In this document: one piece after another, positions 21,845 to 32,990 of the stretch
Layout: each line of letters begins with the position of its first letter
Numbering within the stretch: the first letter of the stretch is position 1
Source: Diphasiastrum complanatum
Taxonomy: Eukaryota; Streptophyta; Lycopodiopsida; Lycopodiales; Lycopodiaceae
Reading direction: 5' to 3'
Assembly: GCA_029204225.1 (NCBI GenBank)
Contig: CM055113.1
Location: 19,983,798-20,047,797, forward strand
Length of the DNA: 64,000 bases
Program-made: the position numbers and the translations under genes
The notes under the pieces: model-generated
What the model was told of the DNA's origin: nothing
Seen by the model: the letters and a program-made list of their open reading frames with translations, nothing else
The model's database searches: none

Positions 21845-22590
21845 TGTTGTACCATGCAAGTATGTAGCTCATTAATGCAAAAAGCCAAGTTTGGCCTACA
21901 TAAAACTCGAGCTACATGGTTATGTATTGTCTAGTTTGATAAATGCAACTTGCATATAGTTTGTAGACATAGAATTAGCATGATTATGCTTGTAGAAACT
22001 CGTGGCAACTCACATGCATTAATTGTAAGTGATCCATAGTGACATGCAAGGCATACACAAAGTTTAATGGACACATGCATGATGATTTGGACATTTCTAG
22101 TTAGAACTAGTACACTTGTAAAAAGTTGGTAGAATTTCATGCATGACAAGTGACAAATGTCACACAGACTCTAGATGTCACTTTAGATGTCATTTTGGAA
22201 TGGATAGATATGGTTCTACCTCGAGCTACCTCAATCTCCATAAATATGTGTAGCTCTCCACACAATTGATAATGAAGAACCAAAGTTTTGTAGCTATCTC
22301 ATGCCATTTTGGATCTAAACAAATATTGCTTGTTATCTCTCTAGTTCTCTCTCTCTAACTCGTGTTGAGGCTAATGCTCATACATTGAAATCTTGTATTT
22401 TTATTCATTCTTTGATTCATTGCTATTATATTCTGTTGATTAGCATGCTAGATTGTGGATTAGCCATTTCTTTTGAACTAGATTTTGTTGATCAATCTAG
22501 AATCAGGTTATAGTGCCAATCACAAAGCTTAATTAAAATCAGTCACTCTTGTGGACATTCCCCACACGTGTGAATTCTGAAATTTTGTCA
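21845..22590 (+). mobile_element. Solo LTR of family Y
   Basis: Runs from TGTTGT to TTTTGTCA and matches the LTR at the window start and the inverted copy at 47134-47864. No primer site follows it, so it is a solo LTR. It separates the gag and protease of a minus-strand gypsy relic. I could not find a clean target duplication, so the borders are good to about 20 bases. Confidence 0.75.
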
Positions 22591-23900
22591 TCTTGTGGGT
22601 AGGATCTTATTAGGTTGCTTGGAGAAATCCTTAGAACATGGTTTTGGTACACATTCGGAGCATTCGGCATGGTGTTGGGTTTTGACTTTACAATCAACCA
22701 TAAAATGACCAGTTTTGCCACAGATGAAACATTTGTTGCTCATTGGCCTTTGGGCGATTACGTAGCCATCTTGGATGGCCAGCAGTTCTAGAGTTTCGGA
22801 CTTGTGTGGATACTCATCTCCTTGATAGGAACATGAGGGTTTTTCATGATATTGTGCGTATTGGATGTGTTGTTGGCATGGTATGAGTGATCTAAGGAAT
22901 TATCAACAAAATGTGTCTGAATGGGTGTTTTAGGAGGTCGATTTTGTTGAGTTCCTCTCTCAGGTGGTCCCCTTGGAGGCGAACCTAAGAGTGTTGATTG
23001 AGACAAGTATGGCGGTGGGTTTTGCCTAGGTAGCTCTTGAATTTGTACCGGTAGATTGTTTTGTTGTTGATATTGATTTTGTGGAGGTCTAGAAACAAAT
23101 TGCGGCCTAGGAGGCTGAAAGTGTCCTCATGTTTGTTCTATGATGGTTGTATCGTGGACTGTAGTAGCAATAAAATGATGTACGGTCCATGAAATCACAG
23201 ATTTCACATTTGATCAAGGAATTGTCAAAAACTGGTTGATAGGATGGACGTTCATTACCAGTGTGTGCACCTCGACAATGAGGGCACCAAATGTTTTCTC
23301 ATCTATGGTGTACCTTTGACCAAGTTGATCAGACATTAAGCTTTGGATAGACTTCAATGTATTTTGAAACTCTTTTGTGAGTTTCTCCATCTACATTTGG
23401 TGTTGTTGATTATGCAACTCCATTTGGGATTTCCAAAGCTGACCCGAGTGTCCTCGGTCGGCTTTGATTCATGGACAACACAATGTACTCTCCATTCTCT
23501 AGGATCCTCAATATCTGATCATCTTTTTGTCGGATGGCATCAGACATGATTGTCTTTAGGGACATGTATTCATCATTAGATCTTAGCTCACATCTTATCC
23601 AACTGGGAAGTCCGACCAAGAACCAGATGATGAGCATGCTCTCGGTAGACTACTCTTGTACTTGACTCTTGAGACATTTGAATCGTTCAAAGTAGTCGCG
23701 TACTTTTTTGTCCTTTGCCATCTTGATATTACTCAATTTGACAAAGGGACTTTCAATCAAACGAACGGTTTGAAATGTTTGATGAAGGACTCTTTAAGGA
23801 TAGACCAGTCAAGTTTATCTTCACGATCCAGGTTGAAAAACCATTCACATGCTCGATCGATCATGGGGACTCGGTCAAGATTTGAGAGCCATTAGAGGAT
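22591..23900 (-). pseudogene. Gypsy Gag relic with zinc knuckle
   Basis: Minus strand from about 23900: the retrotransposon Gag domain (CEWFFNLDREDKLDWSIL, FIKHF), then a broken stretch, a Pro-rich linker (22788-23006) and a CCHC zinc knuckle CFICGKTGHFMVDCK at about 22737-22690. Several stops and shifts are present. It continues in protease beyond the solo LTR. Confidence 0.75.
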
Positions 23901-24439
23901 TTCTCAATATCAAAAAGACCCTTTAAGGAATGCCATGTAGGATATAGAAAAATATCAAAATAAATAAAACAATATTGTTTATTTGCTTGCCCACACCACT
24001 CCCAAGGCCTCCCCAACTCCCAATGATCTAACCATAGTGTCTATAGTCACAGTTAAGAACTGTTAGTAGTTCGTAGTATAACTTGACTAAATTCAAAAAT
24101 ATTCCCTCCATTGGTTATGAAAAGGGCAATATTTTCACCGGATATAGAATATGACCGCCATCCCCAAATTTGAATCAGGAAAAATTGCAAAATGTTTACA
24201 TATGCATTCCTTCCACGAGAATGGAAATATGAGTGCCAACTACCTATTGGAATGAAAAAATGAGCGGCATTTCCAAATTTGAATCAAGCATACAAGCATG
24301 GAGATTGGATTGATCGTACATAGTATATAATATAATCAAAGATGAGTATTTTGTTTTGCTTCATAGAATCTGGTCATAGTACTTTGATGCAACTGATTAC
24401 TCTATTATTTTTTTGATGATGACATTGTATCATCTACAT
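23901..24439. other. Unassigned stretch
   Basis: AT-rich, no supported frame. The 5' half of the copia element that begins at 24440 should lie here but its LTR, gag and integrase are not recognisable. Confidence 0.4.
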
Positions 24440-26218
24440 GTGGATATCCCTATTGATTTGGCACCTTTGCAGAGAAGAGGAGGCAAAGGAATTCAAATAT
24501 TTGCCCAGGATCGTTCTCGTTACAGGGCAAAAGGAAAAAAATTGAAGAGAAGCAAGAGCAGGTTCATGAGTATGATGCAGAGGAGCATGGAGAGGAAGAA
24601 GAAGGTCTGAAAGAAACAGAATATTGCCCAAGAGATTAGAGTATTATAGCTTGGTAGTGTCAGAACTGGATGCCAAGGAGCCTTGAACATATGAGGAAGC
24701 ATTAGATACTGAAGAGTCAAGCCATTGGCTTGAAGCAATGAATCAAGAGCTCACATCAATAGCCAAAAATGGAGCATGGATTCTCACAAAGTTACCACAG
24801 GGAAGAAGAAGTATAGGATGCAAAAACATAAGCTGAATGGGGAAATCAGTCGCTATATAGCACGACTAGTGGCAAAAGGGTACAATCAGACAGAGGGGAA
24901 GGACTACTTTGAAACCTTTGCACCAGTTGCCAAACTGACCTCCATAAGAGTTGTTCTGTCATTGGCAGCACTGAGAGATTTTGAAGTTCACTAGATGGAC
25001 GTGGTCGCAGCTTTCCTAAATGGAGATTTACATGAGGAAGTCTATATAAACCAACCAAAGGGATTTGTTGTCAAAGGAAGAGAAAATCATGTTTGTAAAC
25101 TGACAAAGGCACTTTATGGATTGAAACAGGCATCAAGAGCCTGGTACAAAAAGATAGATGATTTTTTTGTAAAGCACGGATTCAATAGAAGCATGTGTGA
25201 TCCAAGTGCTTACATCAAGGAGCTAAATGACAAAGTAATGATAATCCTTGTTTATGTTGACGACCTGATATCAGCAGGAAATGACACAGAGATGATAAAA
25301 GAGCTGAAACAAATGTTGTCATCAAAATTTGAAATGAAAGGTCTGGTGAAGTTGAATAAATTTTAGGAATTCAAGTGAAGAGAGATAGGGGCCAGCGCCA
25401 AATAGAGCTCAGTCAGATGACATACTTAAAGGATGTGCTCAAGAGATTTGGGATGTGTGAATGCAATCCTGTCTCTGCCCATGGAACCAACAATCAAGCT
25501 AAGTAAAGAACAATGCCCTGAAGGAATTGGAGAGATAACAAAGATGAAAAGCATACCATACAGACAAGCATTAGGTTGTCTGATGTACGGGATGGTCTGC
25601 ACACGGCCAGACATAGCGTATGTTGTTGGAGTACTTAGTCAATTCTCCAAAAACCCTGGACAGCCTCATTGGATTGCACTAAAAAGGCTACTCTGGTACA
25701 TTAAGGGGACTATGAACCTCCATTTGGGATATTGCAATCGACTTCATGAGGGCATGACAAGCTACTCTGATGCCGACTGGGTAGGAAACATAGACACCAG
25801 AAGATCAACATCAGGTTACGTCTTCAAGTACGGTGGAGGTGCAATCAGCTGGAACAGCAAGAGACAAGCATGTGTAGCTCTGTCCTCAACTGAAGCTGAG
25901 TATATAGATATGAGCCAAGCAACCAAGGAGGCAATATGGTTAAAACGATTCCTTGAAGAACTTGGGGAACAGATCCCAAGAGCATTAACGATTTATGGAG
26001 ACAATCAGGGCTGCATATCCTTATCTAGAAATGCAGTTTTCCACAAGAGAATGAAGCATGTGGAAGTGCAGTACCATTTTCTACGAATGGCAGTTGAAAA
26101 TGGAGAAGTGGAATTAATTTACTATAGCAGCCCTGAAATGGTTGCAGATATAATGAACAAAAGCCTGGAAAAACAAAAACACATCCAATTTGTGAAAATG
26201 ATGGGTTTAGGATGATGC
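24440..26218 (+). pseudogene. Copia reverse transcriptase/RNase H, nearly complete
   Basis: An integrase tail (24440-24640) leads to the RT at about 24690 (HWLEAMNQEL, NGAWILTKLP, ARLVAKGYNQ, DYFETFAPVAK). A TAG stands where copia has Gln in VHQMDV (24992-24994). The RT goes on with AAFLNGDLHEEVY, ALYGLKQASRAWY and catalytic YVDD (about 25254). A frameshift near 25360 separates it from the connection and RNase H frame (25433-26215). That frame is intact with SDADW, STEAEY and GDNQG catalytic residues and ends at TAG/TGA 26213-26215. Only about two lesions: this is one of the younger elements here. A purine tract and LTR follow. Confidence 0.92.
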
Positions 26219-26231
26219 ATTGTAAGGGGGG

Positions 26232-26731
26232 TGTTAGATAAAGTACAATGCACATCCAATAAGCACGACGTGCAAGGCCATGAACCCACTACGTGCACTA
26301 TCAGAAATTAGTTTGAGAATTAGAACCGGTTTAGCAATTAAGTAGTTCTTTTAATTCAAAAGAAAAATATAAAAGGGGAGACCGCACAGACTAGAAATAG
26401 CTTTTTTTTCTTTTGGGTAGTACTGTATTCAAGGAATTGTGCTCCTGACAATAGTTTTGTAGCATTGATTGTCAGTAATAGTTAATGTAGCTTCTGATAC
26501 TGATGCACCACTGAAGAGTTCATGATAGTGAATACTTATGATAACTCTATCGGATTGAACCTTTTTTATACGCTGTGAACTTCATTCAATCAATGTGTCA
26601 GTAAATTTTCTTGTCTATTTTGTGTGTGTAGTTGTTTTACTGATATCTGATTGTGCGCTTATATATTCTTGTTATATGAACTGATCTGGTAACGTATTTT
26701 CTGGTACCACTGCCGCTCTAGTTTACCAACA
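26232..26731 (+). repeat. 3' LTR of the copia element
   Basis: Begins TGTTAGAT after the tract AAGGGGGG and ends ACCAACA, exactly 500 bases. The next base starts a GDSL exon-5 fragment, which shows where the element had inserted. No matching 5' LTR is in the window. Confidence 0.78.
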
Positions 26732-26873
26732 GTGGAGACGACAAATATGGAGGTGCTTCTGGCTGCAACCCTACAATATATGTGTGCGCAAATGCAAGCA
26801 AATTTTTTTTTTGGGATTTGATCCATCCCACTCAACAGATGTACATAATCCTAGCTAACGGCCTCATATAGAG
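26732..26873 (+). pseudogene. Third GDSL esterase/lipase copy: exon-5 fragment
   Basis: Matches 32755-32892 of the intact gene and reads KYGGASGCNPT, then CANAS and WDLIHPTQQMY, so the catalytic Asp/His block is kept. It is cut on the left by the copia LTR and on the right by an unrelated repeat at 26874. Confidence 0.88.
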
Positions 26874-26875
26874 AG

Positions 26876-27110
26876 AATTTAAAATGAATCGCGGGGGGAG
26901 TGGAATGCTCGAGTGTCGAGTCTGACATTTGTCCTCGGTATAAGCCTTGCAAATTTCAACGTTTTTTTCAAAGATTTCTAGGGAGGGTTATACAGAGGGT
27001 TATAAAGAACATTATAGAGAGGGTTATAGGGAGGGTCAAGCAGGCCAAGAAACATTCCAAAATACTCTGTTCACTGAGAGTAATATCATGACTGATGAAA
27101 AAAAGGCCCC
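26876..27110 (+). repeat. Repeat unit encoding Gly-x3-Gly repeats, copy 1
   Basis: About 235 bases repeated directly at 27532-27780. One frame reads REGYTEGYKEHYREGYREG, with a glycine every fourth residue, then FQNTLFTES. The Gly-x3-Gly spacing resembles Yae1/LTO1-type proteins, but there is no start or complete domain. Treated as a decayed duplicated exon or transposon piece. Confidence 0.45.
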
Positions 27111-27531
27111 TCGGTATAAACCATGGTATGTTACAGAATGTAAATGGATCTCACTTTTGAAAATTGTTGTCTATCAACACACTGAATTCCAATTTCTATC
27201 AACAATAGTTGCCATATCCACAAGTGAATAAAGAAATTTATGTATCACAAAAATATCATGACCACAATTTGTGTACTCACAAGCGTCAACTTCTTGTTTG
27301 ATGTCAACTAGTCAAATAATAAAGTGCAATTGCATCTATGAGCAATCTGATTGATATTATCATGAGTTGAAATAGATTGGACGGTCACACTTATAATTAT
27401 CTGGTTACTCGTTATCATTTGCCGCATCATCATGCGACAAATCTGCCAATCCAAATGAGTCTATATCTAATTCTCACTACAACAAGATGCGCGATTTCCA
27501 GTGCTTTTTTTGAGCATTTTTTTTAAAGATA

Positions 27532-27780
27532 GAATTTAAAATGAGTCGCGGGCGGAGCGGAAAGCTCAAGCGTCGGGTCTGGCATCTGGCCTCGGTATAA
27601 GCCTTGAAAATTTTAACGTGTTTTTCAAAGATTTATAGGGAGGGTTAGAGGAAGGTTTTTAAGAAAGGTTATAGAGAGGGTTATAGGGAGGGGAGGGTTA
27701 AGCAAGCTGCAGAGGCATTCCAAAATACTCTGCTGATCGAGGGTAATAGCGTGACTGATGAAAAAAAGTCCCCTTGGTTT
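27532..27780 (+). repeat. Repeat unit encoding Gly-x3-Gly repeats, copy 2
   Basis: Direct copy of 26876-27110; reads KKGYREGYREGRVKQAAEAF after a stop. The spacer 27111-27531 holds nothing recognised. Confidence 0.45.
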
Positions 27781-27799
27781 ATGGATAGATGAGTAGAGA

Positions 27800-30150
27800 A
27801 AGCTTTCATTACTCACAAGGAAGGAACTAATAATTCAATAGGAATTACTGCCCTTCGACCATAAATGAGGTGGAAGGGTGTGACCCATCCAGTGACCTTC
27901 TTGGGAGTGGTACAATGTGCCCAGATAGCTAACAACAGCTTGGTTTTCCAATCTAATCTCCTTGTCTCAACTATCTTCGTCTGAATCTTGCAGATGGTCT
28001 TGTTAGTGAATTATGCTTGGCCATTACATCAAGGATAGTAGGGGATACTTTTTCGATGTACAACAAGGTAATGGCGTAAGAGATTATCAACCACTACATT
28101 TAAGAAGTGTGAATCTCTATCACTAACAGGCTCGATTAGGACAACCAAACACATAATGATGTTTTCATATAGAGACCGTGCGATGATCTTCACATTGGCA
28201 TCCTTTGTGGCTGTATCCTCAACCCATTTGGTAGCGTAATCTGTGGCAATAAAGATGTAATAAGCTTGAGTGTTTTTGGCTACTGGACTGATGAGCCCAA
28301 CAAAGTCTAAACCCCATTTATGGAAATCTTCATCTTCTATAATTGGGATTAGCGGCGTGAAGTCAACTTTTGCTGTCTTCTTGGCTTGCTGACAAACATG
28401 ATCATGGTCACATGTTTTTATAATAGCAAATGTATCCTTAAACAGTGATCGCCACCATAACCCTGCTCGGAGGATGATCTTAACAGTCGCTTCAGTAGAG
28501 AAGTGACTACCACCAATGCCTTTACGAGCCTAAGATATGATAGGTCATATCTCAGATTCATAATCACATCGGCGTATTATTCCGTCAGCATCCCTTCTAT
28601 ATAACTGTCCGACGATAAGTTGAAAAAATCCACTTTTATTAAAAAATTGCTTTTGGTTACTTGACTTACTTCTTCTTTAAGTCGGTGGACAGTGGTAAGG
28701 AGTTGAGTGATTTCCTCAGCCCAAAGTGGAGTGGCGTCAATTCAAAAAAGACATGCATCAAGTAGTTCATTATTGATTGGGATATCGGCCTTTTCAGCAT
28801 TTGGAAGTCGGGAAATGTGGTTGGCCATGAAGTGTTGTGTGTCTTTTCTTACAACTACACAGAAGGTAAATTCCTCAAGGATTAACAGCCATCGAGCTAT
28901 TCGTCTGGTTTTACATGATTTATTTACGATATATAATAGGGCTTGATGGTCTGTGTAAAATGCAAAGGTTTGGCCTAGCAAATGATGTTGCACGGCGTAG
29001 ACCATGGCTAGCAAATAATGTGCTTCATGTTCGATTGTTGTATAGTTTACTTCAGCAGGCACCACTTGTCTGCTCAAGAAACGTATCAGAAAATCTTTGT
29101 TATACTTGTCTGGTTGTGCTAGGATACCTCCAATAGCATACTTACTTGTGTAAGTATGCACATGGAATTCCTTCGTGTAATCAGGAGAACATAGTATTGG
29201 CACGGTGGTGAGAGCGGTCTTGAGTTCCTCAAAAGCTTTTATTCATTCCTTGGTCCACCTAGGGTCAACCACAACCAAATAAATGAGCCATCCCTTGCCG
29301 ACATAGTCGATTATGAAGATGCGATAGTAGTTAGTATGGCCTAGAAAAACTTACACTTCCTTCACGGTCACAGGTAAGGGCATCTCAAATATAACTTTGA
29401 TTTTAGAAGGATCGGTAGAAATACCGTCCTTTGATATGATATGTTTGAGTACAACCCCATGGGTTACCTAGATTTGGCACTTCTCAGGGTTTAGTGATAT
29501 TCCAAACTGTTGACAACGAATGAAGATCTTTTCGAGTGCCTCAAGGTATTTTTCTGCTGATCATCAAGATAAATCTCGACGAAGCGGTGGAGCAAATCTT
29601 GAAACGCCATTTGCATGACACATTGGAACGTGGAAGGGGCGTTGCATAGGCCAAAAGTCATTACGTTGTAGCATAAATGCCATATTCTGTGGCGAAAGCC
29701 ATCTTGTGTCGATCCTTAGGGGCTATCTAGACTAGGAAATAGCCACTAAATCCATCTAAAAAGTTGAAAGCCTCAACTCCTGCCACGGGAAATGGTCTTT
29801 TTTAGTAACCGCGTTAAGATTCTTGAGGTCAACGCAGATACGAAGCTCGCCATTTTTCTTGGGCACCACCACAATGGGCGATACCCAATCCGTATGTTGG
29901 ACTTCATAAATGAAGCCAACATCAAGCAGCTTCTTAATATCCTCATCGATCCTTTCTCGATAAACATGGTTACAACGGTAAGGCTTAGCCCAAATAGGCT
30001 TAGAGTTTTCCTTGAGTGGAATGGTATGGACTGCTACTTTTTTACAAAGGAAATGGTGGTGCCTCACAAAACGTAATCTGTGGGGCAAATTTTTTTTTGA
30101 CAAATTTTTTTTACATGCACCTTCCGGACGCTGGAAGGTGCACATTCTTC
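27800..30150 (-). pseudogene. Ty3/gypsy pol relic: RT, RNase H, integrase
   Basis: Minus strand from about 30145: RT start (GFIYEVQHTDWVSPIVVVPKK, LRICVDLKNLN), then a decayed RT (FLDGFSGY, AFATEYGIY). RNase H follows in a clean 153-codon frame (29203-28742: TSKYAIGGIL, IEHEAHYLLAMVYA, YTDHQAL). The integrase zinc domain is near 28500-28380. The core follows: WGLDFVG near 28310, SDRDSHFLN near 28110, and NGQA followed by TAA exactly at the catalytic Glu near 28010. The C-terminal part ends near 27800. Many stops. It lies directly left of the right arm of the GDSL duplication. Confidence 0.88.
30116..30142. repeat. Perfect 10-bp hairpin
   Basis: TGCACCTTCC, 7-base loop, GGAAGGTGCA. A second small inverted repeat, CTTCTGC-G-GCAGAAG, follows within 10 bases. 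Confidence 0.7.
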
Positions 30151-30918
30151 TGCGGCAGAAGGGCCTGGGAGTAGGGCCTCCCCCACCTCCCCCAAGAAAT
30201 TCTTAGGTAGATACTTACAAAGCTTTGGTTACATTGGTTCATTGAGTTAATAAAATCATTTATTAATGCATGGCAAGCAATTTAAAATTCAAGATTTGGA
30301 ATGTAAAAATTTAGCTAGTTGTTTATGATTGGACGCCAGATACATGATTACGAGTTGAGACCGTCATGCGTTTTCGTAGAGAACGTCTCTGCAGAGAACG
30401 TTCTTAGAACTCTAGATCAGCTAATTGCATGAGCTTCTTCTACGGGTTGAATTTCTTGCTTGGAGAGTTTGGTCAGTTGAAGTGACAGCCCAGAGGTGGC
30501 TGCTATTCTCAGAATTGATCTGCCACTGTTCATAGTACATACTACTACATACCTTGTTCAATATAGTACAGAGGATCTAGAATCCTTACTAGCTAGTTGA
30601 AGAGGTTGTATGAAGTATGAACAATGTGTCAATGACTTCACTACCATGGAGTAGTGTTCAATACTTATAACAAGAGCTGAATTTGCAGCAGCGCAACAAG
30701 CGTAACAGCTAACTCACTCAAGTGATAGTCATTTAGGACTCAGCAATACCGAATCAAAAAGTCAGGAATACCGAATCAAAAAGTCATAGCTGTTGAGAAC
30801 TTAGAAGTACAAGAAGTGCAAGCTACTGCTAATTCACTCGAATCGAACGCATTTAGAACTCACGAGTACAAAAAGTGCAAGTAAGTGAAAAGTGACACCT
30901 GGCGTGAGATACCGATGA

Positions 30919-30976
<58 letters not shown>

Positions 30977-30988
30977 CGCATATATATA
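30919..30988 (+). promoter_or_regulatory. GDSL gene promoter: CT/CA microsatellite and TATA box
   Basis: A (CT)n run of about 14 units passes into a (CA)n run of about 13, then TATATATA at 30981-30988. The ATG is 174 bases further on. The left arm keeps a shorter, interrupted TG/GA version at 8965-9020. Confidence 0.6.
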
Positions 30989-31161
30989 GTTGGTGGCACC
31001 TTACCGGAGCTTACTACACAGGGGAGACGGGAAATCATTTTTGCCTAGAAAGCATCAGCTATAGCCTGGAGTCTGAGATTGTCCATGCAAGTTTATAGAT
31101 GCTGCTACTTTCTGAGCTGGAGAAAAGCAGAAGATAACTGAAGTTACGAGAATATACGAAG

Positions 31162-32947
31162 ATGGCTCTTGGAGTATTGCCAGCGATGAGTGTCATAGCT
31201 CTTCTCAGCTTAGTTATGCTAGAACCTTCTACTCATGCAAGTCAAGTTCCGGCGTTTTTCGTCTTTGGAGATTCCACTGTCGATACGGGCAACAACAACT
31301 ATTTGCCCAATAGTCTGACTAGAGCAGATAATCCTCCTTATGGTAGAGATTTTGATCCTCCAGGTCCAACCGGAAGATTTTGCAATGGCAAACTTACTGA
31401 TGATTACATAGGTAGGTGCACCAATGACTTCATCCAAATTTTGTGGCATTGATCGTTGTATTGTACCTAAAAGTAAATATTCTTTATCTAGTCTTAGAGT
31501 GTCAATTAATTACGGCCTGGGAAGATAATTCATTTGATTGTGATCTTGATATTTCACAGCTGAATTTTTGGGCCTTCCATATCCCATAGATTTCTACAAC
31601 CCTCAAGCACAAGGCCAGAAGCTCCTCCAAGGTGTTAATTTTGCATCAGCGGGTTCAGGCCTTCTTGACCAAACCGGAAATGCAACCGTAAGTGACGACT
31701 GGCAATTCTTGTTGCCAGTTTGAGCTTGAGATCAGTGGGGTGTGAGTACGGGCATGATTGCCAATCTACTATCATTTAGTTCCTCTTGTGGCTTCTCTAT
31801 CAAATAGACTTAACGCCTTGTATACTCCGCATAGATGATCAATCATTTACATCCCTCGTTGTTTAGTTTTATAGGTTATATTATATTCTCACGTACTGAC
31901 TAAGCGCTTATGATGGACATATATAGGGTTCTATCTCTTTTTCGAAGCAGTTGCAGAATTTTATAGATGTCCTGAGAAATATATCACAATCAATCGGCCA
32001 AGGAAATGCGACAAAATTGATTGCCGGCTCCATTTTCCTGATCAGCAGCGGAGGTAACGATTTGCTCGATTACCAGCTAAATGTGAGCCAAAGAGCACAG
32101 TTCAATGCAAAGCAATTTAATTCACTGCTGGTCTCAAAAGCTCTGAACTACACTCAGGTAAGCTATCTTTTTGCTTCTTGCCTGTAATTAGAGATTATGC
32201 ATAATCCACGTCGTGATGACGATCTGATATTGCCTCGATCGACAGACTCTTTACAACTTGGGCGCTAGAAAGATGGTAATTGTATCCTCTGCTCCACTTG
32301 GGTGCCTGCCAGTAGCTCTCACCGTGTTCCATAGCCCAGATGGAAGCTGTATTCGAAGAATAAACTCCCAAACGAAGGATTTTAACGCAGGCTTGCAATC
32401 GAACATCTCAACGCTTGCTTCCCAGCTACCTGGAGTACACTTAGTCTATGGAAATGTCTACGATACAATCCTGGCAGCAATTCAAAACCCCACCAGATCA
32501 GGTAAGCGACGACAAAATTTTAAACAATGTGTATTCTCAGCTGTCTACGGACTCATGCTACAACTGACATGCCACGTCAAATGAGAAAACGTACCAATCC
32601 TTGCAACGTCAGTTTTACATTAGTCCCAGGGAAAATACCTCAATCCATATCTTAGAATGAGTCAGATCTCTGGGTGGTGCACAGAAAAATTGTGCCAACT
32701 GGAATCTTAAGTGTGTCGATTTGCAGGTTTCAGGTATGGACACAAGGCATGCTGTGGAGACGGCAAATATGGAGGTGCTTCTGGCTGCAACCCTACAGTA
32801 TATGTGTGTGCAAATGCAAGCCAATATGTTTTTTGGGATTTGATCCATCCCACTCAACACATGTACATAATCCTAGCTAACGGCCTCATATCGGGTCCTC
32901 AATCCATTGCATCTCCTGTTAATATTTCAAATCTTGTAAATATGTGA
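31162..32947 (+). CDS. GDSL-type esterase/lipase, five exons, intact
   Basis: Exons 31162-31411, 31560-31687, 31927-32157, 32246-32501 and 32727-32947 have GT-AG introns and join into 361 codons plus TGA with no stop. Plant GDSL (SGNH) hydrolases of this length are usually secreted lipid or ester hydrolases. A hydrophobic leader occupies residues 1-29. Block I (FVFGDSTVDTGNNN) carries the catalytic Ser and lies near residues 34-47. Block II follows (GVNFASAGSG), then block III (SSGGNDLLDY), the LGARK/PLGCLP region (exon 4) and block V (WDLIHPTQHMY) with catalytic Asp and His. The signal, block order and length agree with the family. The ATG is the first in the exon. Substrate unknown. An AATAAA lies 38 bases past the stop. 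The inverted copy at 7094-8779 is dead, so this is likely the surviving paralogue. Confidence 0.95.
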
Positions 32948-32984
32948 GCACAGCAGCTTAGTTCTATACCTCAATGAAGTCTTC

Positions 32985-32990
32985 AATAAA
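32985..32990 (+). terminator. AATAAA poly(A) signal of the GDSL gene
   Basis: Canonical hexamer 38 bases after the stop codon. Confidence 0.5.

Noticed and set aside
23343-23895. Plus-strand ORFs as genes
   Set aside because: They are antisense to the gypsy Gag relic on the minus strand.
27476-27525. CACTACAAC sequence like a CACTA transposon terminus
   Set aside because: No inverted partner was found in the window, no subterminal repeats, and one short word is weak evidence.
30853-31038. ORF with Cys-Val and Arg-Glu repeats
   Set aside because: It is the translated CT/CA microsatellite in the GDSL promoter.
31219-31449. ORF antisense to GDSL exon 1
   Set aside because: It lies within the real exon on the opposite strand; the sense frame has the catalytic motifs.
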